From Ianthella basta (taxonomy: Eukaryota; Porifera; Demospongiae; Verongiida; Ianthellidae): 64,000 bases of DNA. A program made the position numbers and the translations under genes. The first letter of the stretch is position 1. Each line of letters begins with the position of its first letter. The DNA lies in assembly GCA_964019415.1 (NCBI GenBank), contig OZ025884.1, positions 5,687,233-5,751,232 of the forward strand, read 5' to 3'. This document shows positions 36,192 through 46,525 of the stretch, piece by piece. Under the pieces are notes generated by a model. That model worked only from the letters and a program-made list of their open reading frames with translations. It searched no databases and had not been told where the DNA came from.

Positions 36192-37811
36192 ATGCTGATG
36201 TACAACATTAAAAGAGTGTACCTATTCTTACTGCTGATCAATTCAGTACAGTGTGACTGTGAGAGAGGAGGGACTTGTGAAGATGCAGACACAATGCTGA
36301 GAGACATAGCTGCTGACCCCAAGAGCTACCAGCAGCTGCTCCAAGCCTTCTACCCCATCAACAAGGCACAGCCTGCTTACATGGTGGTTGCATACTTTAC
36401 CAACTTCACTGGCACCTTTCCAGAGGAGTGTGATGGACACACCTACCCATGGACCACATTCCCCAATTTCAACACAACACACATTCAGTGGTTCTTGTGG
36501 TCCACTCTACCAGCCAACAATGTGGTCAACATTCAGCTCATGATTGAGTTCGGTCTATCTGTTCCTGCTCAGAGCTACTATGCACTCTTCAACACTGCTC
36601 CATGGTGGCTGAAGGTGACCACAACCACTGCCTGTGTTGCACTGCCATACAACACAGTTCATCTACAATGCAAAATTAGTTTATGTTTCAGTGCCATAGA
36701 TAAAGTCACAGCAGAGGTGAGGCCAAAGGCACCAGGGCACTGGGCACTGTTAGTAATAAGAATTACTGCAATCAAATCACATGTATGCATATGTGGTAGT
36801 ACACCACACCGTACAATAATACTGTTGTATGTGATGCTATTCAGCCTCTACTTTGACCCTCAGCTCACAAGTGTTGTATCTCCTGAGAGGTACTGGAAGG
36901 AGCTCATGGATGTACACAATCCAGGTGTCCTGGAGGTCTGGCTGGGCAATGACCAGCAGTGCTACAGTTCTAGGGTGGCTAGGCCTTCACATGCAAGTGA
37001 AAAAATGTTCTATTGGACTGTGTTCACTCTTTGCATAGTAGCTCCTCCTTTCTTCTTCTCTATCACATGGAGAAAGCAGCTGTCTGTGTTGCAACAAGTA
37101 AAGGACACCAAAGGTGGACCAGCTGTGATGTGGGCATGCATTGCCTGGATGCCTCTTGCCAACTTGTACATGGTAGTGAAAGCTATAACAGCAATTTCAC
37201 ATTTTAGTGTTAGTAATAGGGTGCAAAGCGATAGTGACACTTATGCTAGTGTGATGGTGTCATACTTCACAATCATATTCCTCATAGCAGCAGTGGTTCA
37301 GAGTGGAAAGGCTCTACCTGGGCTGCCAAACTGCAGTGTACTCAAGAGAGCCATTGTGAGGAGAGTGGTGAAATGCCATATATGGTGTCATATTGACTTT
37401 TTGGTGGGCATGATAGTAATGAAGTCTCCCTTTGCTGTCCTCCTTGTTGGAACAAACCCCTTCCTGTATGGCTCGGCACTGCTGGCCATTGTTCTTGCAG
37501 CCTCCCTCCCCATCCTCCTCACTGCCACACTGTTCACCATTGGACAGGTGTTCTTGGAGGATCCAGACTTCAGGCTGACATGGAGAGAGGCAGTGCGACA
37601 GGCAGGCTGGCTACTGCTGATTGGCACTGGCTGTGTGGGGGTGGCACTCTTCCTGGGCTGCATCTGCTTCCTGCTCCTTCTCAGCAAGGATGGCAACAAG
37701 GTGCAGAGTGTCTCTGGAGTAGCCTCCTTCCTCATGTCACATGTGGTCCTCACTTCACTGCCACTGCTGATGAACTCACTTATTAGATTCATCAGAAACA
37801 TAAGGATTTAA
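36192..37811 (+). CDS. Putative seven-pass receptor-like membrane protein, copy 12
   Basis: Exons 36192-36716 and 36864-37811 give 490 residues. Predicted layout: signal peptide 1-21, ectodomain to ~221 with sequons at 71-73 and 94-96, and hydrophobic segments near 222-243, 262-284, 302-322, 350-371, 376-404, 422-448 and 460-482. Basic loops WRKQ (244-247) and KRAIVRRVVK (336-345) and the tail RFIRNIRI fall on the same, inner side. An extra cysteine at 21 follows the signal peptide. The 147-base intron is a multiple of three and has no stop, so an unspliced transcript would encode 539 residues. The usual splice signals are present and all paralogs splice here, so I favour the spliced form. 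Confidence 0.83.
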   Translation: MLMYNIKRVYLFLLLINSVQCDCERGGTCEDADTMLRDIAADPKSYQQLLQAFYPINKAQPAYMVVAYFTNFTGTFPEECDGHTYPWTTFPNFNTTHIQWFLWSTLPANNVVNIQLMIEFGLSVPAQSYYALFNTAPWWLKVTTTTACVALPYNTVHLQCKISLCFSAIDKVTAEVRPKAPGHWALLVIRITAIKSHVCICGSTPHRTIILLYVMLFSLYFDPQLTSVVSPERYWKELMDVHNPGVLEVWLGNDQQCYSSRVARPSHASEKMFYWTVFTLCIVAPPFFFSITWRKQLSVLQQVKDTKGGPAVMWACIAWMPLANLYMVVKAITAISHFSVSNRVQSDSDTYASVMVSYFTIIFLIAAVVQSGKALPGLPNCSVLKRAIVRRVVKCHIWCHIDFLVGMIVMKSPFAVLLVGTNPFLYGSALLAIVLAASLPILLTATLFTIGQVFLEDPDFRLTWREAVRQAGWLLLIGTGCVGVALFLGCICFLLLLSKDGNKVQSVSGVASFLMSHVVLTSLPLLMNSLIRFIRNIRI

Positions 37812-38679
37812 CCACAATGCACATTCACCAGTTGGCTGACAACAGAACTTGTATGTTTCAGCAGTATATTATGAGAATTCCCTTATGCATGCAAAATATA
37901 TATGCTTTGACATCTCAGTCATTCAATGGTATGGTTATACATGTAAACTGACATACGTAGACACGTAGGTTAAAGTGCGCTTGCAATTGATCTTAATTTT
38001 GTACAATGCATGGAACCTGTCTAATACAGCCACCTGTGGGATAGTTCTAATTGACCTCTACAAAGAGGTGGCTGCCTTACAGAGGCAGACTGCAACGTCT
38101 TAGTATACTATTTGGGACCAAGGAGATTGGCTGTTTCAGAGGTGGCTGCCTACACAATGACCATCTTAGACGGGTTCCACTGGATGAATCATATTTCCTA
38201 GAAGGTACATACTGTTAATGTGTATGCAGAAATTTGCTGAACATTCCAGATTCTGGTTGCATGTAACAGACAGGTACATTGCGCTGTTTATCAAGCATGA
38301 TCCTACTTAACAGCTGGCAATGTATAGCGAAATGGCAGTAGATTTCAAAGCTCTAATGGCCCAATAACCAACATTGAAATCCCAAATGGCCTTGAAGAGA
38401 AGTATATTGACTGAAGATACTATTGACTGTGCATCACATGGCTACATTGCACTTTCTCACACAGTGTTTCTATATATGTTATTACATTGCACATTGGCCT
38501 TTAATAGAGTTAAGGTGACAACACTTTCAGCGTGCAATCCCAACAAATAGACCAAGTCTACAATTATATTGCATTTGTACCAAACACATGAAATATATAC
38601 TAGGCATATGTATGCATACATACAGAGGTATACACTTTAGAGCTGCCAGTACACACACAATTCCCAGTTCAATTGCAAG
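37812..38679. other. Spacer after copy 12
   Basis: The 3' flank is shared with the scrap at 34101. At 38011-38179 lies a short inverted-repeat element. From about 38230 the sequence becomes a diverged version of the upstream region of copies 8-10, leading to the relic exon at 38680. Confidence 0.5.
38011..38179. mobile_element. Short inverted-repeat element, GGAACC type
   Basis: The ends TGGAACCTGTCTA (38011-38023) and TAGACGGGTTCCA (38167-38179) are an imperfect inverted repeat. The interior contains AGAGGTGGCTGCC twice. A second copy, at about 47120-50855, is split by the large CACTG element. It is non-coding. Confidence 0.6.
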
Positions 38680-38711
38680 ATGCCGAAGCACAGCATTACA
38701 ACTCAATATTC

Positions 38712-39430
38712 AAGGGATCACAGAGAAGACCGAGCGTTTCTGTCACCCTCTCGGCGTCAAGGTGATCTGCAGTTCCAGAGGTAAACTCAGGGAGACATTG
38801 GTGAAGGTCAAGGAACCCATGCCTGAACTGAAGAGGAAGGGTTTTGTCTATGAAGTGCTGTGTAATGACTGCGACCATGTGTACATTGGGGAAACAGGCA
38901 GGACATTGGAGAAACGACTGAAGGAACACAGGTCTGCTGTAAAGAAGAATGACCGGAAGAACGGCATTGCGGTCCATGCCTGGGACACAGGTCATCAGGT
39001 GAAGTGGGAGTCAGCTTCAGTTAAGGAGGTTGAAACCAACCTGCCCAACAGAAGAATAATGGAGGCCCTACACATCCAGTGAACACCCTACACCACTAAC
39101 CTGGATTGTGGGCTAAACATTGACCCTGTCTGGTTCCCCCTCTTGCCCTGACCCTATTACACCCTTCCCTCCCCCCCCTTTCTACATACCCCGTTAAATT
39201 CCTTTTAATTTACCATATATCACTCCCTTCACTTATAGCATCTATGGCGTCACCGAACTTTATGTCACCCCCCTCCCCCTCTTTTTTTCCCGCCATATTG
39301 CCTTATAAATAGTCGCACCTCACACATGTTTTGTATACAACTGATGAAGATCTTCGGATCGAAACGTCTTGTTCTATTGAATTAATGTTACCTGCTGTGA
39401 TCTGCTTCAGTAATTCTCTCCCTTCTAGCA
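38712..39430 (+). mobile_element. 5'-truncated Penelope-like retroelement with GIY-YIG domain
   Basis: The insertion is bounded by a 9-base direct repeat, TCAATATTC (38703-38711 and 39431-39439), taken as the target duplication. The frame from 38712 encodes the end of a GIY-YIG endonuclease: HVYIGETGRTLEKRLKEH, then HAWDTGHQVKW. This is the arrangement known at the C-terminus of Penelope-like reverse transcriptases; the reverse transcriptase part is missing. A TGA at 39080-39082 interrupts the frame about 26 codons before what looks like the ancestral end (NLDCGLNIDPVW...LLP, stop near 39150). The non-coding tail carries a hammerhead-like motif. It is a dead copy. Confidence 0.82.
39337..39372 (+). 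ncRNA. Hammerhead-like ribozyme motif of the Penelope-like element
   Basis: The core CTGATGA (39341-39347), a GATC-TTCG-GATC hairpin (39349-39360), GAAA and the cleavage-type triplet GTC (39366-39368) occur in order, flanked by ACAA and TTGT that can form a 4-base helix I. Helix III is only the self-complementary ACGT, which would need two molecules to pair, as described for minimal hammerheads of Penelope-like elements. One extra A sits before helix II. Activity is uncertain. Confidence 0.55.
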
Positions 39431-39584
39431 TCAATATTCTCCCTTACTCCTGATCAGGAAGTACGTGTGATGATGATGCAGACAACAGAGAGACATAGCT
39501 GCTGACCCCAAGAGCTACCAACAGCTGCTGCAAGCCTTCTACCCCATCAACAAGGCACAGCCTGCCTACATGGTGGTTGCATAC

Positions 39585-40620
39585 ATTATTATTGTGTATT
39601 CCAATCAATGTATCATCATACTGTACATTGCTATAAGGAAATCAAACTGATCATAAATTCATGAATAACTTTCTGTAAATTAAGTCGACAGCAGAGCACT
39701 CAGTTCACAAATGTAATTCCAGCTATATATGGTAATCAAGCTATTTGCATTGTGAAACCCAATTACATACTCTCCTGGCACTGTATGTAGTACACTAGTA
39801 CATGAAACAAATTTTGCACTTCCTAGCTGAGTGGTAGTGACTGTGTGAAGAAGTGTGCTGTATAAGAAATAGTGGTCAAATGGTCACATTTATAACCACA
39901 GGGATTACTTAGATTATGCAAAGCATACAGATTATACAAAATGCCATGGACATCAGCTTATGTACAAGAATACATACAGTAAATCTGCACAACACTTGAC
40001 AACGTCCCTTTTAACTCTTCTATTATCTTCTTCTTCAATATAAATTGCATTGCTCATTTCCCAATGGTCAATTTAATGCGTGTATGTGACTGTATGGTTG
40101 ATTGCATGTGTGCTGTGATAGTTAAAGGCAATTATTATATAGGTATAAAGAGCTGCACATCTCATACAACATGCCACACTTGCTACTACAAAAGAGTGTA
40201 CATACGTAGGTGTGTCCATATAGAGGGTAATGCTATGAACAATGAATGTATTGGGACGAAGGAGTGTGTGTGTGGGGGGCTATTGTTGTTTCAGAATGAT
40301 GTGACTGTACACAAGAACTGAAAATGCATTCCATGGCAAATGCTGATGTAATATATTGACATTCATGAAACTGGTCGCCACTGCAAAACTACACTACCAA
40401 AAGGAAAACAACTCATGTAAGGTCACACATGGAATTTCCCTGTAACTGGCTACACAGTGGGCACTGTGAACAGAAAATGAAAGTGACAACATTTCCGTGT
40501 AGCAAGCTCACAGCACAAGATAAAGTATAAACGCTAACTCAGAACTAAACTAAACACCAAACAATTGTAGTTATATAAACTATAGAGAGCCAGTAGTCAG
40601 GATTATCCCATGAAGTTAGA
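39585..40620. other. Spacer before copy 13 with R1 and promoter module
   Basis: The left part is shared with 34539-34760. R1 lies at about 40045-40330. The common upstream module follows, with a TATA-like TATAAAC at 40526-40532, 95 bases before the ATG. No R2 is seen here. No gene is seen. Confidence 0.5.
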
Positions 40621-42241
40621 ATGCTGATGTACAACATTGAAAGAGTGTGCCTATTACTACTCCTGATCAATTCAGTACAGAGTGACTGTGAGAGAGGAGG
40701 GACTTGTGATGATGCAGACACAATGCTGAGAGATATAGCTGCTGACCCCAAGAGCTACCAACAGCTGCTGCAAGCCTTCTACCCCATCAACAAGGCACAG
40801 CCTGCCTACATGGTGGTTGCCTACTTTACCAACTTCACTGGTACCTTTCCGATGGAGTGTGACAGACAAACTTACCCGTGGACCACATTCCCCAACTTCA
40901 ACACAACACACATTCAGTGGTATCTGTGGTCCACTCTACCGGCCAACAATCTGGTCAACATTCAGCTCATGACTGAGTTTGGTCTGTCTGTCCCTGCTCA
41001 GAGCTACTATGCACTCTTCAACACTGCTCCTTGGTGGCTGAAGGTGACCACAACCACTGCCTGTGTTGCACTGCCATACGACTCAGCTCATCACCAATGC
41101 AAATGTGTCACTGCCATAGATAAAGTCACAGCAGAGGTGAGACCAAAGGCACAAGGATACTAAACACCACTACAGTACATACAGCAATAGCAATCAAATC
41201 AAATGCATGTATTCTTGGTAGTACCCTTGAATAATTCTGTTATATGTGATGCTATTCAGCCTCTTCGTCCACCCACAGCTCATGAGTGTGGTGTCTCCTG
41301 AGAGGTACAGGAAGGAGCTCACAGATGTAACCAATCCAGGTGTGCTTGAGATCTGGCTGGGCAATGACCAGCAATGCTACAGTTTTAGGGTTGCTAGGAC
41401 TGCAATTGCTGACAGACAGGAAAGAATGTTTTATGGGACTGTGTTCATTCTTTGCATAGTAGCTCCTCCTTTCTTCTTCTCTATCACATGGAGAAAGCAG
41501 CTGTCTGTGTTGCAGCAAGTAAAGGACATCAAAGGTGGACCAGCTGTGATGTGGGCATGCATTGCCTGGATGCCTCTTGCAAACTTGTACATGGCAGTGA
41601 AATTTGTAATATCAGCTTCAGATTTTGATGCTAGAAAGAAGATACAAAGCGAGAATGAAGCTTACACTAGTATGACAGTATCATACATCACAATTGTATC
41701 TCTCGTAGCAGCAGTGATTCAGAGTGGAAGGGCTCTACCTGGGCTGCCAAACTGCAGTGTACTCAAGAGGGCCATTGTGAGGAGAGTGGTGAAATTCCAC
41801 ATATGGTGTAATGTTGACATTTTGGTAGTCTTCATACTAGCAAAGTCCCCATTTGCTGTCCTCCTTGTGGGAACAAACCCCTTCCTGTATGGCTCGGCAT
41901 TGCTGGCCATTGTCCTTGCAGCCTCCCTCCCCATCCTCTTCACTGCCACACTGTTCACCATTGGACAGGTGTTCTTGAAGGATCCAGACTTCAGGCTGAC
42001 ATGGAGAGAGGCAGTGCGGCAGGCAGGTTGGCTACTGCTGGTTGGCACTGGCTGTGTGGGGGTGGCACTCTTCCTGGGCTGCATCTGCTTCCTGCTCCTC
42101 CTCAGCAAGGATGGCAACAAGGTTCAGAGTGTCTCTGGAGTGGCCTCCTTCCTCATGTCACATGTGGTCCTCACTGCACTGCCACTGCTAATGAACTCAC
42201 TCTTCAGATTCATCAAGAACACCTGCTTTAAGTCACCATAA
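40621..42241 (+). CDS. Putative seven-pass receptor-like membrane protein, copy 13
   Basis: Exons 40621-41136 and 41279-42241 (intron 142 bases) give 492 residues. The signal peptide is MLMYNIERVCLLLLLINSVQ plus S. The ectodomain deviates at FPMECDRQTYPW, where most copies have FPEECDGHTYPW, and the late cysteines are drawn together as QCKC. The first span carries the variant IVAPPFFFSIT shared with copies 12 and 15. The C-terminus is longer than usual, ending FIKNTCFKSP, as in copy 16, with which it also shares its 3' flank. The frame is intact. Confidence 0.82.
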
Positions 42242-43202
42242 CACTTGTCACTGTCTTAACTAATATACCCACACAGGGTAGTTAGTTGCTTGCCCTTTGA
42301 GTAATTAAACTTACAGTTTGTGTGTCAATTATTGCCTGATGCATTCAAGGTGTCCAAATTATGCTGAAGATGTTCTTTCTTGGGCACAATGAACTGCATA
42401 TCTGCACTCCATCCCACACTGCAGTGCAGACAGGACATGTTATCTAGTTGAGTCCACATGAAAGGCTATACATATGTCAGTATTTGAACAAGCATGGTGA
42501 TAGGGGAGTGAAGGCATCTCATAAAATGATTTCAGAATGATGTGATTGTGCAAACGATCACATATAAAGTATGCATGAAACACTTTCTATGAGAAACATC
42601 AACAGTTAGCTATATAAGTACTTGATAGCTAGGCCATGGATACATACAATAAGAGTATAATTTTAGTAAAAGAATTGTGCAATGGCCGGGAGGGATGTAT
42701 AGAAGATAGACAGTGCTGCCCACACACATGGTGCTCATAAGTATGAGTGCTTATCAATATTGTATACTATAAGCAGGCTATTGATCCTCTATGCAGTATG
42801 AACCATGGAGTGATATGTTTAAGTACTCCACTTCATCCTTAATGCAGATCAGTGATGAGGTAGTTTTTATACAGACATGGAAAGGTGCTATCAGGCTAAG
42901 CCAACTGCTACTACAAAACTTTCCATTCCATGTATTTACTGTATAGAGAGGCTATAGAGCATGCATGTGGTGCATATGTGTCTCCATATGCATGGTGTTG
43001 TATACATTGTATATGTGTTAATGTGTAAACCTGTATGCAATTGCATGTCCTGCCTGCAGAGTCCAATCATGTGACAAGAAGCATAACTTCGAGCTAGTCC
43101 TGTTTATCCAGACCACCATTCCCACCTATACCTCCTTCAGGTATGTGGAGCCTACAAAATGATGGTCCGGTTTTATGTGAAACTCTTTGAGTTATGTGTG
43201 CA
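42242..43202. other. Spacer after copy 13
   Basis: About 42242-42980 is repeated after copy 16 (57706-58260). Near 43064-43100 lies one arm of a 37-base inverted repeat whose other arm (43237-43273, one mismatch) is inside the adjacent retroelement insertion. No gene is seen. Confidence 0.5.
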
Positions 43203-43210
43203 TATATAGA

Positions 43211-43726
43211 AGATAGACAGTGCTGCCCACACACATGGACTAGCTCAAAGTTATGCTTCTTGTCACATGATTGAAAGTGGACGATGGCGAGGGCTGTCGA
43301 GAGAGGAGAGAAGGTGTCGGGAGTGTCAATCAGGGAAGATTGAGGATGTGCCCCATTGGTTGTTGGAGTGTCATGCATGGGGCACAGAACGACAAGCTCT
43401 CCTGCAGTGCATGAGGCAAGTAGTCAATGATTTTGATAATCTCAAGGAGGATGACAAGTTGGTCTGCGTTTTGGACAGGGGATGCAAGCATGCATCAATA
43501 TTAAAAGCCATTATGAAGATGTGGAGTGCCCGATTCTATTAGCTAATGCCCCCTTTCAAGTACCTGTCCAGACTGATTGCTGTTGAACTGATTAATTGAC
43601 AATACTGACATGACTATAATTATGTTTATTATGATGTTTACTTTGCTGCTTCTTTTTGCCTCACAGGGCAGTTTGGCCCTAGTGCCTGAGGGCATGTGGC
43701 ATAATAATAATAATAATAATAATAAT
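43211..43726 (+). mobile_element. 5'-truncated non-LTR retrotransposon insertion
   Basis: The frame at 43267-43542 encodes 91 residues with the zinc-ligand pattern C-x2-C-x8-H-x4-C (CRECQSGKIEDVPHWLLEC), typical of the C-terminal end of non-LTR reverse transcriptases. It is followed by a short 3' UTR and a (TAA)n tail at about 43701-43726. A paralogous site near 51700 reads through without it. Here TATATAGA flanks both sides (43203-43210 and 43727-43734), giving the target duplication. The first ~60 bases are not obviously element sequence and pair with host DNA to the left. Confidence 0.75.
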
Positions 43727-43734
43727 TATATAGA

Positions 43735-44952
43735 GCAGTTGAGAGTCAATGTAAGGTGAAAGGATCATTCTGTAAAGTGCATACACTAATTAATGTTAGT
43801 ATTAGAGATGACAACACGTTTGTATCCATGATGCTGTAGAGGCTCATAGTTGTACTGATGAGCTATTGGTATGAATTTCTTGAGCAAATGAAGCACAACT
43901 GTTGATACAACACAATTAATGGAAGGCATTCTGAACCAATGTTATTTGTCAATTATTGACTGCTACAAGGTGAACACATGCATGCCTTGTGTGGTTGTGT
44001 TGAGTTTTATTATTTCCTGTACCACATTCATTACTACCACTTCCTGCACACTGTATCATTCACTTCCTTTTTCATATAACGTGCCTTATCCACACAACAG
44101 CCTTTAGTCCATTGTTCCGTTGTTATGCGCATGTATATATACTCATGTATGATTGTAATAATGGTTCTACTCCTATGATCAGTACATACATGTGAAGTAC
44201 CTTACTGTCATAATACCAGTGAAGATTGTCATTATATCAATACCTATATAGCTAACATGGCATCTCTAGAACTGAGGGCAATGTGTAATGTAGAAAGGGC
44301 ACAGGACAGAATGTAGAAATGCAGTAATGGCACAGGACGGTTACTGATGTAGACTCACTTGGAAGTACACAGAGGCTAGCAAACGTTTTATGTGTGAAGG
44401 GAAAAGACTTTTGCTAATTTGTTCTCTGCTATTCCAGAACTACATAGCTACGTATGTACCCTTCTAGGGTGGTCTACCTTTCTGCATGGGGAAATAGGAT
44501 TCCAAAATATATAGGAGCTGCAACGTTACACTTGTCTGTTTGCATAAGGTATTCACAAAAGTGAGAGAAGAACAGTTATACTCATGACTATACTTGTACT
44601 TGTACTTGTGCAAGTTGCAGCTGTAGGAAATGATCAGCTTCCCTCATTGTGGCAGTGTGCATGCTGTCAGTAGCACTGCTAATGTACATGTCAGTTAAGA
44701 TGTGCTCACATGACAGTCATGAGTGCTACGTACTAGGTTGACTGCATGTGTGCATGAATAATTACGTAACTGCTCGCAGCTGCTATTTGTACCTAAGCCA
44801 TGCGTTAGAGGGTGTGACTGAGTGAGTATTGCACATTGAAAATTGCCTGAACTGCTATGAGGTTATACCTGAGGAGCTATTACCGTAAACAGCAGTGGTA
44901 CAAATCACCAATACAACATATTAAGAGTGATGTTGTTCTCACTCAAGATATA
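43735..44952. other. Duplicated upstream region of copy 14
   Basis: It matches about 51690-52898 before copy 15 in two stretches (43735-43920 and 44240-44952). It lacks the degenerate coiled-coil exon copy that sits in the sister region at 52292-52436. No gene is seen. Confidence 0.55.
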
Positions 44953-46525
44953 ATGCCCTGGAGGTATAATGTTACAGTTCCTTACCTTCTCCTGCTCTTC
45001 ATCAGTTCAGTACAGAGTGACTGTGAGAGAGGAGGGACTTGTGATGATGCAGACACAATGCTGAGAGACATAGCTGCTGACCCCAAGAGCTACCAGCAGC
45101 TGCTGCAAGCCTTCTACCCCATCAACAAGGCACAGCCTGCCTACATGGTGGTTGCCTACTTTATCAACTTCACTGGCACCTTTCCAGAGGAGTGTGACGG
45201 ACACACCTATCCATGGACCACATTTCCTAACTTCCACACAACACACATCCAGTGGTATCTGTGGTCCACTCTACCAGCCAACAATGTGGTCAACATTCAA
45301 CTCATGACTGAGTTTGGTCTGTCTGTCCCTGCTCAGAGCTACTATGCACTCTTCAACACTGCTCCTTGGTGGCTGAAAGTGTCCACCTCTATTGCCTGTG
45401 TAGCACTGCCATATAATGTAGCTGAGCATGTCTTGAGCAGGATCACAGTAGAGGTGAGGGCACACACTGTAGATGTAGTACTTGTGTGTGATGTTGGAAT
45501 GTCTTCAACAATCAGTGTATACCAGTTCTTTGGTGCTGATGCTTAATACAGCAGAATCATTATACTTCATTTGCTTGTCTCTTCCACCTTTCCCAGCTCA
45601 TGAGTGGGTGTCTCCTGAGAGGTATTGGAAGGAGTTCATGGATGTTCACAATCCAGGTGCAGTAGTGGTCCATATTGGTGATAACCAAGTTTGCTACAGC
45701 AATAGGGTGCCTAGATCTATACCATTTGGCATTGGACAGATGTTCTACTTGAGTTTGGCCACACTGAGCACAAGAATTCCTCTCATTCTTCTCTACATCA
45801 CATGGAGAAAGCAGCTGGCTGCATTACAGTGGATAAAGGACACCAAAGGTGGACCGGCTGTAATGTGGGCATGCATTGCCTGGATGCCTCTTGCCAACTT
45901 GTACATGGTAGTGAAATTCATAGTATCAATTTCACATTCTAGTTCTCCTTCTCAATATCAAAGGGATGATGATGTATGCATTGCTATAGGAGTAGTTTAC
46001 TGGACAGTTGCTTCAAGCATAGCAGCAGTGATTCAGGGCAGAAAACATTTACCTTTGCTCCCAAATGCCAATGTGTTCAGGAGTGCCATTACAAGACGAG
46101 GAGTAAAATTCCATGTGTGGTTTCATTTCAATGCATTTGTGTTCGTGATGATAACAAAGTCCCCATTTGCTGTCCTCCTTGTGGGAACAAACCCCTTCCT
46201 GTATGGCTCTGCACTGCTGGCCATTGTCCTTGCAGTCTCCCTCCCCATCCTCCTCACTGCCACACTGTTCACCATTGGACAGGTGTTCTTGGAGGACCCA
46301 GACTTCAGGCTGACATGGAGTGAGGCAGTGCGGCAGGCAGGTTGGCTACTGCTGGTTGCCACTGGTCACTGCACTGCCACTGCTAATGAACTCACTCTTC
46401 AGATTCATCAGGAACATAAAGATTTATACCTAATTGTGTATTCACTATCTGTTTGCCAACAGCTGCATGCAGTCTATACCGCATTCCATCAGTCTAAATG
46501 GCCCACATGTACACAGAAAGCATGA
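44953..46525 (+). pseudogene. Receptor-like gene, copy 14, damaged exon 2
   Basis: Exon 1 (44953-45453) is intact; I chose the ATG at 44953 because it matches copy 15 (signal peptide MPWRYNVTVPYLLLLFISSV). The late cysteine pair is absent. The normal acceptor (45595-45596) is followed by a one-base deletion (ATGAGTGGGTGTC for ATGAGTGTGGTGTC) that breaks the frame. An AG at 45603-45604 could serve as a replacement acceptor and restore it. Later, about 119 bases are deleted after LLLVATG (near 46364), removing span 6 and shifting the frame, so the protein would end in unrelated sequence at 46525. Most of the body is well preserved. It is probably non-functional, but recently so. Confidence 0.78.

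Larger units (their letters stand above)
38680..39584 (+). pseudogene. Exon 1 relic interrupted by a retroelement
   Basis: The start of a copy-8/9/10-like signal-peptide exon (ATG at 38680, opening MPKHSITT) runs to 38711. After the retroelement it resumes at 39440 with a leader-like piece, a damaged CDDAD region and then a clean stretch from ADPKSYQQLLQ to MVVAY at 39584, where homology stops. Everything beyond is lost. The same breakpoint, GTGGTTGCATAC joined to ATTATTATTGTG, occurs at about 34538. Confidence 0.75.

Noticed and set aside
36192-37811. Single 539-residue protein for copy 12
   Set aside because: The middle 49 codons correspond to the intron that all paralogs splice, with normal GT and AG signals; treated as an open intron, and listed only as a possible retained-intron isoform.
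38588-39082. Independent host GIY-YIG nuclease gene of 164 residues
   Set aside because: Its first 41 codons are relic family exon and upstream sequence; the nuclease part begins at the transposon junction and has a premature stop.
43267-43542. Host zinc-finger gene
   Set aside because: The C-x2-C-x8-H-x4-C pattern followed by a (TAA)n tail and a target duplication identifies the end of a non-LTR retrotransposon.
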